Translations under genes and position numbers: made by a program
Source of the DNA: Paraburkholderia sp. Ac-20340
GTDB taxonomy: Bacteria > Pseudomonadota > Gammaproteobacteria > Burkholderiales > Burkholderiaceae
Reading direction: 5' to 3'
DNA length: 64,000 nucleotides
Assembly: GCF_017104965.1 (NCBI RefSeq)
Contig: NZ_JAAGPR010000027.1
Coordinates: 1 to 64,000, forward strand
Part shown: piece after piece, positions 24,071 through 34,202 of the stretch
Numbering within the stretch: position 1 is the stretch's first letter
Layout: every line of letters starts with the position of its first letter
Notes under the pieces: model-generated
What the model was told of the DNA's origin: nothing
Database searches by the model: none
Seen by the model: only the letters and a program-made list of their open reading frames with translations

Positions 24071-24952
24071 ATGACTACTTTTTCCACCCTGCCGCCGCAT
24101 GCAGCACCGGGACGGCGCATGCCGCCCGCGCTCGCGCGTTTCGTGCGCCATCGCGCGGCGCTCGCGAGCTTCGCGATGCTCGTGCTGATCGCGCTGGCCT
24201 GCTTTATCGGCCCGTTTTTACTGCCGAATTCGCCCACCGATAACGACTGGAGCGCCATCAGCCTTGCGCCTACGCTGCAAGGCGCACACTGGTTCGGCAC
24301 CGACGAACTGGGCCGCGATCTGCTGGTACGCACGCTCGTGGGCGGACGCGTCTCGCTCGAAGTGGGCTTGCTGGGCACGCTGGTTTCCACGCTCGTGGGC
24401 GTGATATACGGCGCGAGTGCGGGCTATCTGGGCGGACGCACGGACGCCATCCTCATGCGTATCGTCGACATGATGTACGCGATCCCGTACATGCTGATCG
24501 CCATTCTCATGGTCACGCTGTTTGGTCGCGCATTTTATCTCGTTGTCCTTACTATCAGCGCATTTTCATGGCTCGATATGGCGCGTGTGGTGCGTGGGCA
24601 AACGCTCTCGCTACGCACGCGTGAATTCGTCGATGCCGCACGCGCCATCGGCGTGCGGCCCGCCGCGATTATCGCGCGGCATATCGTGCCGAATCTCGCG
24701 GGCATCGTCGCGATCTATGCGACGGTCACCGTGCCTGGCATCGTGCTGACCGAATCAGTGCTGTCGTTTCTCGGCCTCGGCGTGCAGGAGCCGATGACCA
24801 GCTGGGGCGTGCTGATCCAGGACGGCGCGCAGAAACTCGACGCCATGCCGTGGCTGCTCATCGGTCCTGCCTGCATGCTGTGCGCGACGCTCTACTGCGT
24901 GAACTTCGTGGGCGACGGCCTGCGCGACGCGCTCGATCCCAAGGAGCGCTGA
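24071..24952 (+). CDS. oppC: oligopeptide ABC transporter permease OppC
   Basis: 293 residues. A short cytoplasmic N-terminus precedes the first helix (LASFAMLVLIALACFIGPFL). The OppC/DppC signature HWFGTDELGRDLLVRTLVGGRVSLEVGLL lies at about residues 75-100, and the coupling segment AARAIGVRPAAIIARHIVPNL near residue 190. Five further helices. It pairs with OppB and docks OppD/OppF. It starts 15 bases after oppB and is followed after one base by oppD. Confidence 0.92.
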   Translation: MTTFSTLPPHAAPGRRMPPALARFVRHRAALASFAMLVLIALACFIGPFLLPNSPTDNDWSAISLAPTLQGAHWFGTDELGRDLLVRTLVGGRVSLEVGLLGTLVSTLVGVIYGASAGYLGGRTDAILMRIVDMMYAIPYMLIAILMVTLFGRAFYLVVLTISAFSWLDMARVVRGQTLSLRTREFVDAARAIGVRPAAIIARHIVPNLAGIVAIYATVTVPGIVLTESVLSFLGLGVQEPMTSWGVLIQDGAQKLDAMPWLLIGPACMLCATLYCVNFVGDGLRDALDPKER

Positions 24953-24953
24953 A

Positions 24954-25945
24954 ATGGCCCTGCTCGAAGTCAACCACTTGGGCGTGCGCTTCGCGCGCCG
25001 CGACGGGCCGCCCGTGACCGTGGTGCATGACGTGTCGTTCGCGCTAGAAGCGGGCGGCACGCTTGGCATCGTCGGCGAATCGGGGTCGGGCAAAAGCCAG
25101 ACCGTGATGGCGATGCTCGGCCTGCTGGCGTCGAACGGCCGGACCTTCGGTCAGGCGCGCCTGCGCGGCGAAGATCTGCTCGCGATGAAACCCGCCGCGC
25201 TCAACCGCATTCGCGGCGACCGCATCGCCATGATCTTCCAGGACCCGATGACCTCGCTCAATCCGTTCCTGACGATCGAACGGCAAATGACCGAGGCCTT
25301 GCAGCAACATCGCCGCCTCACGCGCCGCGAGGCACGCACGCGCGCCATCGAGGCGCTCGAACGCGTGCGCATTCCCGATGCCGCGCGCCGTATCGGCATG
25401 TATCCGCATGAGTTTTCGGGCGGCATGCGCCAGCGCGTGCTGATCGCCACGGCGCTGATGATGGAGCCCGACGTGCTGATCGCCGACGAACCCACCACCG
25501 CGCTCGACGTTACCGTGCAGGCGCAGATCATGGCCTTGCTGCGCGAGATGAACCGCGAGCGCGGCACCGCGATTCTTCTGATTACGCACGACATGGGCGT
25601 GGTCGCCGAACTCTGCGACGACGTCATGGTGATGTACGCGGGCCGCGCTGTCGAAAAAGCCCGCGCCGATGCGCTCTTCGCGCGGCCGCAGCATCCGTAC
25701 ACCGTAGGTTTGCTGGGCGCGTTGCCGCGCCTCGATGCGCCCATCGGCGCGCCGCTGCGCACGATTCCCGGCAATCCGCCCTTGCCTGGCGGCGCAGGCA
25801 TGGGCTGCGCCTTCGCACCGCGTTGCGTGCATGCCTTCGAGCGTTGCCAGCGCGAAGTACCGCCGCTGCACGCCGATGGCGCACGCGCGCGCGCCTGCCA
25901 TCTGGACGCCGAAATCCTGCTGCAATCCACGCCTGGAGTCGGCCT

Positions 25946-25949
<4 letters not shown>
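24954..25949 (+). CDS. oppD: oligopeptide ABC transporter ATPase OppD
   Basis: 331 residues. Walker A GESGSGKSQ near residue 40, Q-loop FQDPMTSLNPF, signature FSGGMRQRVLIATAL near residue 157, Walker B VLIADEPTTALDVT, switch His in LLITHDMGVVAEL. The C-terminal oligopeptide-ABC extension carries FAPRCVHAFERCQREVPPL, whose Cys residues fit the Fe-S or metal-like Cys cluster seen in OppD/DppD proteins. It hydrolyses ATP together with OppF. Its TGA overlaps the oppF ATG. Confidence 0.92.
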
Positions 25950-26998
<1,049 letters not shown>

Positions 26999-27111
26999 CC
27001 GATTGACTGAAGCGTCCGCGTTTTTCGTCATGCGGACATTCAAACCACCTGGCAATCCTTATCGAATGAATCGATTGCCCATTCTAACGACAACATGAGA
27101 CGAGACCGACG

Positions 27112-28746
27112 ATGAAGCATTCCCCGATCAACCGCAAGAGCGCCATGGCGCTCGCCACGCTTGCACTGGCCGCGTCGCTGGGCGCGACATCCGCTTGCGC
27201 CGACGATACGAAGCCCAGCGCTGCCGCGACCGTTGCGCCCGCAACGACACCCATCGCTACGACGCCTCCAGCATCGAAGCCTGCAACTCGCCACACGCGC
27301 AAGAGCAAGCGCAAAACCACACAAAACGCGCAAAAAGCTCAATCGCAAGCCTCGGCCGCCGTCAACAACGTGCAAACGCCGCCGCCCGTATCGAGCGTCG
27401 ATCCGCTGCTCGCGCCCAACGCCGCTGAAACGCTCGCCTCCGGCATGCCGCAGGAAAGCGCCAACGAGACCGTGCGCGCCGACAATCCGCCGGGCACGCA
27501 ATCGGGCCAGGCCGCCAGCAAAGGCTTTATCGGCGATAGTCATCTCGCGCTCAATTTGCGCAATTACGCCGATGTGCAGGACGTCGCGGGCGGCCCGCAT
27601 CGCCACGCGTGGGTGCAAGGCGCGATGCTCGATTACACCTCGGGCTTCACGCAAGGGCCCGTTGGCTTTGGCGTCGACGCGTCGCTCTATGGCGCGTTCA
27701 AGCTCGACGGGGGCCAGGGCGCGGGCAATATGGTGCACGTGGGCAAGGATGGCGGCGGCGCGAACCAGCTTGCGTGGGCCTATCCGGGCATTTACGACGT
27801 GAAGGCGCGCGTCGCGGATACGGTCGTCAAATACGGCCTGCAGATGACGGACAACAATCCGTTCTTCGAGCCGCACGACAATCGCGCGTTGCCGCCGACG
27901 TTTCTCGGCGTCTCGATCGTGAGCAAGGACATCGCCAATATGGTGCTGCAAGGCGGCAGTTTCACGAAAGTCGACCCGCGCGGCCACACCAATCTCGTCG
28001 ATCTCTCGACGTCTTATGGCGGCGTGACCTTCAAGCGTTTCAGTTTCGCGGGCGGCAGTTGGGATTACAGCCCGAATGGCAGCGTGTCGCTGTACGCGAA
28101 TCAGGCCGATAGCGTCTGGCGGCAGTTTTATGGATCGGTGCAGCACAGCATCGGCGATCCTTCGACGCTCAAATGGACCGGCTTCGCCAATCTCTATTCG
28201 ACGCATAGCGTGGGCGGCGGTCTCGAAGGCCATATCAACAATAACGCGTACAGCCTGTCACTGGCGGCGCAGCACGGCGCGCATTCGCTGCTGCTCGGCT
28301 ATCAGCAGATTCTGGGCGACCAGTTCTTCGATTACGTGAACGAGACCAACGGCATTTATCTCGTGAATTCGATGGACGTGGATTACAACGCGCCGCACGA
28401 AAAGTCATTCCAGGTGCGCTATGGATTCGACGGTAAATATTCAGGATTGCCAGGCGCCAAGGCGATGCTCTGGTATGCGCTGGGCTGGGGCGCGGATGGT
28501 TCGGCGGGCGCGGCGGCGAATCCCGCTGGCAGCGCGCTGTATGGGCTCTACTGGCGCGACGGTCAGCCCGTGCACGGCTCGCATCATGAATTCGGCTTTA
28601 TTCCTTCGTACACGATCCAGAGCGGGCGTTTCAAGGATACGAAGATCGCGCTTTCGGCGATGTGGCATCACGGTTCGAAGTACTACTCGGACCCGAACAA
28701 TATGGAATATCGCCTCGTGATCGGCATGCCGTTCAATCTGTTCTGA
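27112..28746 (+). CDS. OprD-family outer-membrane porin, likely peptide uptake
   Basis: 544 residues. Signal peptide to about residue 31 (SACA|DD). An unusually long Thr/Ala/Lys/Pro-rich linker (about 32-100) is followed by the OprD barrel: GFIGDSHLALNLRNYADVQD near residue 140, GFTQGPVGFGVDASLYGAFKLDGG, and a final strand ending IGMPFNLF. OprD barrels are 18-strand, substrate-selective channels for amino acids and peptides. Placed directly behind oppABCDF with no terminator I can see, it would bring peptides through the outer membrane for OppA to bind. A GAGACGAGACC ribosome site lies upstream. Terminal Phe is the BAM signal. Confidence 0.85.
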   Translation: MKHSPINRKSAMALATLALAASLGATSACADDTKPSAAATVAPATTPIATTPPASKPATRHTRKSKRKTTQNAQKAQSQASAAVNNVQTPPPVSSVDPLLAPNAAETLASGMPQESANETVRADNPPGTQSGQAASKGFIGDSHLALNLRNYADVQDVAGGPHRHAWVQGAMLDYTSGFTQGPVGFGVDASLYGAFKLDGGQGAGNMVHVGKDGGGANQLAWAYPGIYDVKARVADTVVKYGLQMTDNNPFFEPHDNRALPPTFLGVSIVSKDIANMVLQGGSFTKVDPRGHTNLVDLSTSYGGVTFKRFSFAGGSWDYSPNGSVSLYANQADSVWRQFYGSVQHSIGDPSTLKWTGFANLYSTHSVGGGLEGHINNNAYSLSLAAQHGAHSLLLGYQQILGDQFFDYVNETNGIYLVNSMDVDYNAPHEKSFQVRYGFDGKYSGLPGAKAMLWYALGWGADGSAGAAANPAGSALYGLYWRDGQPVHGSHHEFGFIPSYTIQSGRFKDTKIALSAMWHHGSKYYSDPNNMEYRLVIGMPFNLF

Positions 28747-28774
28747 AACTGGCGGGCGTAAGGCAGGGTTGGCG

Positions 28775-29671
28775 TTACTCCAGCCACGCCTTCGCCCGCT
28801 CCTCCAGAAAGCGTACGAAGCTGCGGATTTTCGGCAGCGGCTGCCGGTCCTGCCGATACAGCGCATGCACCGGCCGCCCAACCGGCGTCGCCTCTTGCAG
28901 CACGCTCACGAGGCGCCCGGCCGCCAGATCGTCGGCGACGAGAATCGCCGGTTGCAGCAGCAAACCCGCGCCGTAAAGCGCCGCCTGGCGCAGCGCGAGG
29001 CCATCGTTGCAGAGGAACGTGGTGTCTTCGGGCCAGCGGTTTTCTCCGGCGAGGCCTGCAAGCCGCCAGCCATTGCGCCGGTCCCAGATCGAATGACCGA
29101 TGCAGCGATGCGCGGCCAGATCGTCGAGCGTGCGCGGCGTGCCGTGGCGCGCCAGATAATCGGGCGAGGCGCAGATCGCCATGCGGTACTGCCCGATCGG
29201 CCGCGCCACGAGATTCAGATCCGCGCCCAGATCGCCGATGCGTACCGCCACATCGAAGCCCTCATCGACGAGATCGACCACGCTATTGCTCAGATCGAGG
29301 TCGATGCGTACCTGCGGATGCGCGTTCTGATATTCGGCCGCCAGCGGCGCGATCACGCACGCGCCCACCGTGGTCGCCGCGGTGATGCGCAGGCGGCCGC
29401 GCGGCTCGGCGCGCAGGCTTTCCACCGAGGCCTCCGCCAGCGCCAGTTGCTCCAGCACCTTGCGGCTTTCCTCGTAAAAGCGCCGGCCCGCGTCGGTCAG
29501 GCTCTGCACGCGCGTGTTGCGCTGGAGCAGTTGCGCGCCCAGATGCGTTTCCAGTTGCCGCACGTACTTGCCCACCATCACCGGGCTCAGGTCGAGCTCG
29601 CGCGCGGCGGCGCTGAAACTGCCGCGCTCCACGGCGCTCACGAAGACTTCCAGGCTGCGCAGACGATCCAT
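28775..29671 (-). CDS. LysR-family regulator (divergent from SDR gene)
   Basis: 298 residues. The N-terminal LysR helix-turn-helix (LRSLEVFVSAVERGSFSAAARELDLSPVMVGKYVRQLE in pieces, residues 5-41) and LLQRNTRVQSLTDAGRRFYE are typical of the large branch that ends in a substrate-binding-like domain (about 90-290). It is divergent from a small SDR-like gene with about 100 bases between, the classic LysR target arrangement. It ends 28 bases from the OprD gene (convergent). The inducer is unknown. Confidence 0.9.
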   Translation of the reverse strand: MDRLRSLEVFVSAVERGSFSAAARELDLSPVMVGKYVRQLETHLGAQLLQRNTRVQSLTDAGRRFYEESRKVLEQLALAEASVESLRAEPRGRLRITAATTVGACVIAPLAAEYQNAHPQVRIDLDLSNSVVDLVDEGFDVAVRIGDLGADLNLVARPIGQYRMAICASPDYLARHGTPRTLDDLAAHRCIGHSIWDRRNGWRLAGLAGENRWPEDTTFLCNDGLALRQAALYGAGLLLQPAILVADDLAAGRLVSVLQEATPVGRPVHALYRQDRQPLPKIRSFVRFLEERAKAWLE

Positions 29672-29778
29672 GATTACGAACCCGTAGTTTTAAGTGAACG
29701 AAATTATCGTCCATTTATTCTTTCTGGTGTCAGGCGGATAGTGAAGCCCTTCCCTATCCGTTCATGGAGAACATGCAG

Positions 29779-30378
29779 ATGAAGATCATCGTGGTGGGCG
29801 CCAGCGGCGCCGTCGGGCGCGCGGTCGTGGAAACCCTCGGCGCAGGCCATACGGTCGTGACCGTCGGCCGTAACAGCGGCGATTTTCGCGCCGATATCAC
29901 GCGCGACGACAGCGTCGAGGCGCTGTTTCGCGAAGTCGGCAAGGTGGATGCGATCGTGTCGGCGGCAGGACAACTGCATTTCGGGCCGTTCGCGCAGATG
30001 AGCACCGCGCAGTTCAATATCGGCCTGCAGGACAAGCTGCTGGGTCAGGTGCGGCTCGCGCTGATCGGCCAGCACTATCTCAACGACGGCGGCTCGATCA
30101 CGCTGACGAGCGGCATCGTCGGCGAGGAGCCGATTGCGCAGGGTGTGAACGCCACCGCCGTCAACGCGGCGCTCGAAGGCTTCGTGCGCGCGGCGGCGAC
30201 CGAGCTGCGCGGCGATCGCCGTATCAACGTGGTGAGCCCGACCGTGCTGACGGAATCGCTGCCGTCGTATGGGCCGTTCTTTCCGGGCTTCGAAAGCGTG
30301 AGTGCGAAGCGTGCTGCGCTGGCCTACCAGCGCAGCGTCGAAGGCGTGCAGACGGGCCGCGTGTTCAAGGTGTATTGA
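29779..30378 (+). CDS. short-chain dehydrogenase-like protein lacking the Tyr-Lys pair
   Basis: 199 residues from the ATG at 29779, chosen because GGAGA (29766-29770) is correctly spaced; ATGs at 29764 and 29773 are in frame. Nucleotide site IIVVGASGAVGRAVVETL at the N-terminus, NAG-like motif replaced by SAAGQLHFG near residue 76, and catalytic-type Ser in ITLTSGIVGEE. The expected Tyr-x3-Lys is absent: the region reads GVNATAVNAALEGFVRAA. Related YbbO-like small SDRs also have this form, so it may be a genuine variant reductase or a sensor. It is likely a target of the divergent LysR protein. Confidence 0.75.
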   Translation: MKIIVVGASGAVGRAVVETLGAGHTVVTVGRNSGDFRADITRDDSVEALFREVGKVDAIVSAAGQLHFGPFAQMSTAQFNIGLQDKLLGQVRLALIGQHYLNDGGSITLTSGIVGEEPIAQGVNATAVNAALEGFVRAAATELRGDRRINVVSPTVLTESLPSYGPFFPGFESVSAKRAALAYQRSVEGVQTGRVFKVY

Positions 30379-30386
30379 GCGCGGGC

Positions 30387-31877
30387 TTACGCCGAAACCC
30401 GCACCTCGGCATCCGCGCGCGCGAGCAGGCCACTGCAACGCGGAGACAGATTCGCGAACGCAACGTGTTTGCCCGCGCGCTCGTAGCGCGCCTGCACCGC
30501 TTCCAGCGCGGCAATCGCCGAGTGATCGGCCACATGCAGATGCGCGCAGTCGAGGCGCACCTGCTGCGGATCGCGCGCCGGATCGAACAGCGTCTGGAAC
30601 TGCGCCGCCGAAGCGAAGAACAGGGTGCCGCGCAGCGTGTAGACGCGTTCGCCCGAAGCCTCATCGCGCATGTCGCAGCGGAATTCGCGCGCGTGCTGCC
30701 ACGCGAAATTCAGCGAGGCGATCACGATGCCGCACATCACGGCCGTCGCGAGATCGGTACAGACGGTGATGACCGTGACCGCGATAATCACCAGCGCGTC
30801 GTTGCGCGGCACCTTATGCAGCACGCGCAGCGAACCCCACGCGAAGGTCTGCCCCGCCACCACGAACATCACGCCCACCAGCGCCGCAAGCGGAATCCGC
30901 TCGATCAGCGGCGAAAGGCACAGGATGAACAGCAGGATCATCACGCCGCTCGTCACGCCCGAAAGACGGCCGCGGCCGCCCGAACCCAGGTTGATGACGG
31001 TCTGGCCGATCATCGCGCAACCGCCCATCGCACCGAACATGCCCGCAGCGATATTGGCCGCGCCCAGCGCCACGCATTCGCGATTGGGCTGACCGGTCGA
31101 GTTCGTCACATCGTCGGTGAGATTGAGCGTGAGCAGCGTTTCCAGCACGCCGACCAGCGACATCAGCACCGCATACGGCAGCACGATGCGCAGCGTCTCC
31201 AGGTTCATCGGCACGGCCGGCAGGCTGAACGCGGGCAGGCCGCCCGCGATGTGCGCCATGTCGCCGAGCGTGCGCGCAGGCAGGTGCAGCAGCGCCGCCG
31301 CCGCGCCCACGCCGACGATCGCCACCAGCGCGGGCGGCAGCGCCTTCGTCAAACGCGGCATGACGAACACGATCGCCATGGTCAGCGCAACGAGACCCAC
31401 CATCAGCGCGAGCGCCTGGCCGTGCATCCATTCCATGCCGTTCGGACCGGGCGCCTTGAAATGCTCGAATTGCGCGCGCGCGATGATGATCGCCAGGCCA
31501 TTGACGAAGCCCAGCATCACCGGATGCGGCACCATACGGATCAGTTTGCCCAGACGCAGCGCGCCGAACAGGATCATCAGCAGACCGCCGAGCACGACCG
31601 TTGCGAACAGGTATTGCGCGCCGTGCTGCACCACCAGCGCGACGATCACCACCGCCATCGAGCCGGCCGCGCCGGAAATCATCCCGGGCCGGCCGCCGAA
31701 CAGCGCCGTGATCGTGCAGATAAAGAACGCGCCGTAGAGACCCATCAGCGGATTCAGATGCGCAACGAGCGCGAAGGCGATGCACTCGGGCACGAGCGCG
31801 AACGACGAGGTGATGCCGGCGAGCAATTCGCTGCGCAGCGTAGACAGGCGGCTCAGGCCGGAACGGGCGGATTCCAT
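30387..31877 (-). CDS. SulP-family anion transporter with STAS domain
   Basis: 496 residues from the ATG at 31877; the frame extends upstream but without signal. About 12 to 14 membrane segments start with LLAGITSSFALVPECIAFALVAHLNPLMGLYGAF in pieces (SulP signature, residues 15-50), and GMFGAMGGCAMIGQTVINLGSGGRGRLSG lies near residue 270. A C-terminal STAS domain (about residues 420-490) includes VRLDCAHLHVADHSAIAALEAV. It likely moves sulfate, bicarbonate or a dicarboxylate at the inner membrane. It ends 8 bases from the convergent SDR gene. No carbonic anhydrase is adjacent. Confidence 0.88.
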   Translation of the reverse strand: MESARSGLSRLSTLRSELLAGITSSFALVPECIAFALVAHLNPLMGLYGAFFICTITALFGGRPGMISGAAGSMAVVIVALVVQHGAQYLFATVVLGGLLMILFGALRLGKLIRMVPHPVMLGFVNGLAIIIARAQFEHFKAPGPNGMEWMHGQALALMVGLVALTMAIVFVMPRLTKALPPALVAIVGVGAAAALLHLPARTLGDMAHIAGGLPAFSLPAVPMNLETLRIVLPYAVLMSLVGVLETLLTLNLTDDVTNSTGQPNRECVALGAANIAAGMFGAMGGCAMIGQTVINLGSGGRGRLSGVTSGVMILLFILCLSPLIERIPLAALVGVMFVVAGQTFAWGSLRVLHKVPRNDALVIIAVTVITVCTDLATAVMCGIVIASLNFAWQHAREFRCDMRDEASGERVYTLRGTLFFASAAQFQTLFDPARDPQQVRLDCAHLHVADHSAIAALEAVQARYERAGKHVAFANLSPRCSGLLARADAEVRVSA

Positions 31878-32220
31878 GGTGCGAGTCGGTTGGCAAATAA
31901 GGGTCGATTGCGCGGATCGCAAGCAGGCGCAAGCGCGGTGGCGTGAGCCAACGCGAGCGGTAGCAGGCGGGCGAACCGGAAACGACGAGGAGAACCGGAA
32001 GAACAGGCGGCGCAGACGGCATCGGCAATGCGTGCGCGGCCTGGACGGACGAAAGCGCGGATGCTACCAGATTCCAGCCTGGCGCGCCGCGCGGCCCGCC
32101 GCTCGGGCGCATCAAGTGGCTACCTCGAATAGCCGTGGATTGGTCATTTGACATAGCCGCATCGACGCCTACTATGCATTCCATCGCGCCACGCGGCGCA
32201 CTCACCGAAAAGGAATCGCC
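31878..32220. other. intergenic region between divergent SulP and AhpD-like genes
   Basis: About 340 bases, purine-rich on the + strand near 31920-32040, without a protein I would call. The right end holds a promoter-like pair (32148-32175). No repeat or hairpin of note. Confidence 0.4.
32148..32175 (+). promoter_or_regulatory. sigma-70 promoter for the AhpD-like/cupin genes
   Basis: TTGACA (32148-32153), 16-base spacer, TACTAT (32170-32175, four of six). Forty-five bases before the AhpD-like ATG. Confidence 0.4.
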
Positions 32221-32658
32221 ATGCAACAGCGTCTGGACTTCTATCGCGCCAACCCGCACGCCATCAAGGCCATGCTCGCACTGGAAGAGCGCATCGAGAA
32301 AAGCAGCATCGAAAAGCCGCTCGCCGAACTCGTGCGCCTGCGCGCTTCGCAGATCAACGGCTGCGCCTACTGCGTCGATATGCACACGACGGATGCGCGC
32401 AAAGGCGGCGAAACCGAGCGCCGCCTGGCGACCGTGGTGGTCTGGCGCGAAACGCCCTTCTTCACGGAACGCGAACGCGCGGCGCTCGCCTGGACCGAAG
32501 CGCTCACGCTGGTCTCGCACGATCACGTGCCCGACGACGTCTGGGAAACCGTGCAGCCGCATTTCAGCGAAGCCGAGATCGTCGATCTCACGCTGCTGAT
32601 CAGCGCAATCAATAGCTGGAACCGTTTTGCGATCGCGTTTCGCAAGATGCCGGCGTGA
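32221..32658 (+). CDS. AhpD-like carboxymuconolactone decarboxylase family protein
   Basis: 145 residues, AAAAGGAAT ribosome site. The helical core ELVRLRASQINGCAYCVDMH contains the redox pair Cys48-Cys51 and His55 of AhpD-like peroxidases. FFTERERAALAWTEALTLV is the usual second conserved stretch. Proteins of this kind reduce or handle hydroperoxides and other electrophiles through the Cys pair. It is followed directly by an exported cupin (12 bases), suggesting one stress-related unit. The exact reductant and substrate are not known. Confidence 0.85.
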   Translation: MQQRLDFYRANPHAIKAMLALEERIEKSSIEKPLAELVRLRASQINGCAYCVDMHTTDARKGGETERRLATVVVWRETPFFTERERAALAWTEALTLVSHDHVPDDVWETVQPHFSEAEIVDLTLLISAINSWNRFAIAFRKMPA

Positions 32659-32669
32659 AGGAGCGTGTC

Positions 32670-33110
32670 ATGAAATCACGTTCGATAGTCGTGCGCGCCG
32701 CTGCGGCGGCGTTCGGGCTGGCCGCGCTGGCCGGCGGCGGGATCGTGCAGGCGCACGATAGCGACGCGTCGTCGGCCGCTGGCGAGAAAATCACGCCGGT
32801 GCTCAAGCAGGCGATTCCAGAGGCGCCAGGCAAGAACGTGCTGATGGCGACCGTGACCTTCGCGCCGGGGCAGAATTCGGACCCGCATATGCACCCGGGC
32901 TCGATCTTCGCGTATGTGACGCAAGGTCATATCGAATCGCAACTCGAAGGCTCGCCCGCGCATGTGTATGGCCCGGGTGAGGCGTGGTACGAGCCGCCGG
33001 GCGCGCATCATATCGTCGCGCGTAACGCGAGCGCGACCGAACCCGCGCAGATTCTCGTGTTCGCGATCGCCGGCGAACACGATCCGATCAAGAAGCCGCT
33101 GCCGCGTTGA
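32670..33110 (+). CDS. exported cupin-domain protein
   Basis: 146 residues from the ATG at 32670 (AAGGAG upstream); a GTG at 32655 overlaps the previous stop. Signal peptide to about residue 28 (IVQA|HD). A single cupin barrel: FAPGQNSDPHMHPGSIFAYVTQGHIESQL (in two motifs) with metal-type His residues, and YGPGEAWYEPPGAHHIVARN as the second motif. Probably a periplasmic metal-binding cupin. The last 23 bases overlap the 3' end of the convergent LysR gene. Confidence 0.82.
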   Translation: MKSRSIVVRAAAAAFGLAALAGGGIVQAHDSDASSAAGEKITPVLKQAIPEAPGKNVLMATVTFAPGQNSDPHMHPGSIFAYVTQGHIESQLEGSPAHVYGPGEAWYEPPGAHHIVARNASATEPAQILVFAIAGEHDPIKKPLPR

Positions 33111-34035
33111 GGGGCGGGAGGTTGAGCGCGCGTGCTTCCTGCACGCGCGCTGCTTCGAACAGCCGCTCGCACATGAAGTCGACAAACGCACGCAGGCGCG
33201 GCGACGGATGGCGGCTGGACGGCCAGACGATCGAGAACTGGCCGACGGTCGTTGCGTACGCATCGAGTACGCTGGCAAGCTGCCCCGTCGCCAGCGCATC
33301 ACGCACCAGAAAATCCGGCATATAAGCAATGCCGAAACCCGCCACCACCGCTTGCATCAGCGCTTCCATGTTGTTGCAGACCAGCGCGCTACGCAGCGCG
33401 GGCAGCGTTTCTCCGTGCGTCGCGAGCTCCCAAAGCTGCAACTTGCCCGAATCGGGGAAGCGATAACGCACACAGGCGTGTGCTGCGAGATCGCCGAGAA
33501 TTTGCGGTGTGCCCGCACGCACAAGATAGGCAGGCGAAGCGCACAATACGTGCCGAAACGGCCCCAGACGCCGCGCCACGAGACTCGAATCGCCAAGCGT
33601 GCCGCTGCGGATCACCGCGTCGAAACCGCCTTCGACCACATCGACCATGCGGTCATTAAAGTCGAGATCGAGTTCGATCTCGGGATAGCGCGCAGCAAAA
33701 TCCGGCAGCGCAGGCAACAGAAAGCGATAGCCGATCGCAGGCAGACTCACGCGCAACCGGCCGCGCGGCGTCTGCGCCGACGCCGTGAGCACGGCCTGCG
33801 CATCGCTGAGTTCCGTGAGGATATGACTGCAACGCTCGTAGAAGAGCCGCCCTTCTTCGGTAAGCGCGATCTTGCGCGTGGTGCGATGAAAGAGCCGCAC
33901 GCCCAGCGAGGCTTCGAGCTTCGCAATGGCCTTGCCGACCGCCGATGCCGATATACCCAGCGCGCGCCCCGCCGCCACGAAACTGAGCGCCTGCGCGACC
34001 CGCACAAAAGCGACGATTGCGTTGAGATTGTCCAT
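33088..34035 (-). CDS. LysR-family regulator (divergent from MFS exporter)
   Basis: 315 residues from the ATG at 34035; 28 more codons upstream are open but unlikely. HTH with NAIVAFVRVAQALSFVAAGRALGISASAVGKAIAKLE in pieces (residues 4-40) and LFHRTTRKIALTEEGRLFYE; ligand domain about 90-300. It resembles the many LysR regulators controlling neighbouring MFS exporters, and an MFS gene begins 168 bases away on the opposite strand. The stop lies inside the cupin gene's 3' end. Confidence 0.9.
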   Translation of the reverse strand: MDNLNAIVAFVRVAQALSFVAAGRALGISASAVGKAIAKLEASLGVRLFHRTTRKIALTEEGRLFYERCSHILTELSDAQAVLTASAQTPRGRLRVSLPAIGYRFLLPALPDFAARYPEIELDLDFNDRMVDVVEGGFDAVIRSGTLGDSSLVARRLGPFRHVLCASPAYLVRAGTPQILGDLAAHACVRYRFPDSGKLQLWELATHGETLPALRSALVCNNMEALMQAVVAGFGIAYMPDFLVRDALATGQLASVLDAYATTVGQFSIVWPSSRHPSPRLRAFVDFMCERLFEAARVQEARALNLPPLNAAAAS

Positions 34036-34202
34036 AAGCCTTATTTTCCCGGCCCATCCAGGAATTCGATTCCGCAATGAACGGAACGCTGCCCTGTTTT
34101 TCGGGCCGCGCATCGGCATTATCGTTCTTCGCTCCCATGGCGCGCACGCAGCGCGTCACTCACTGACGCGGCCCGCATGCGCCGCGCCTTTCAGGAGCCG
34201 TA

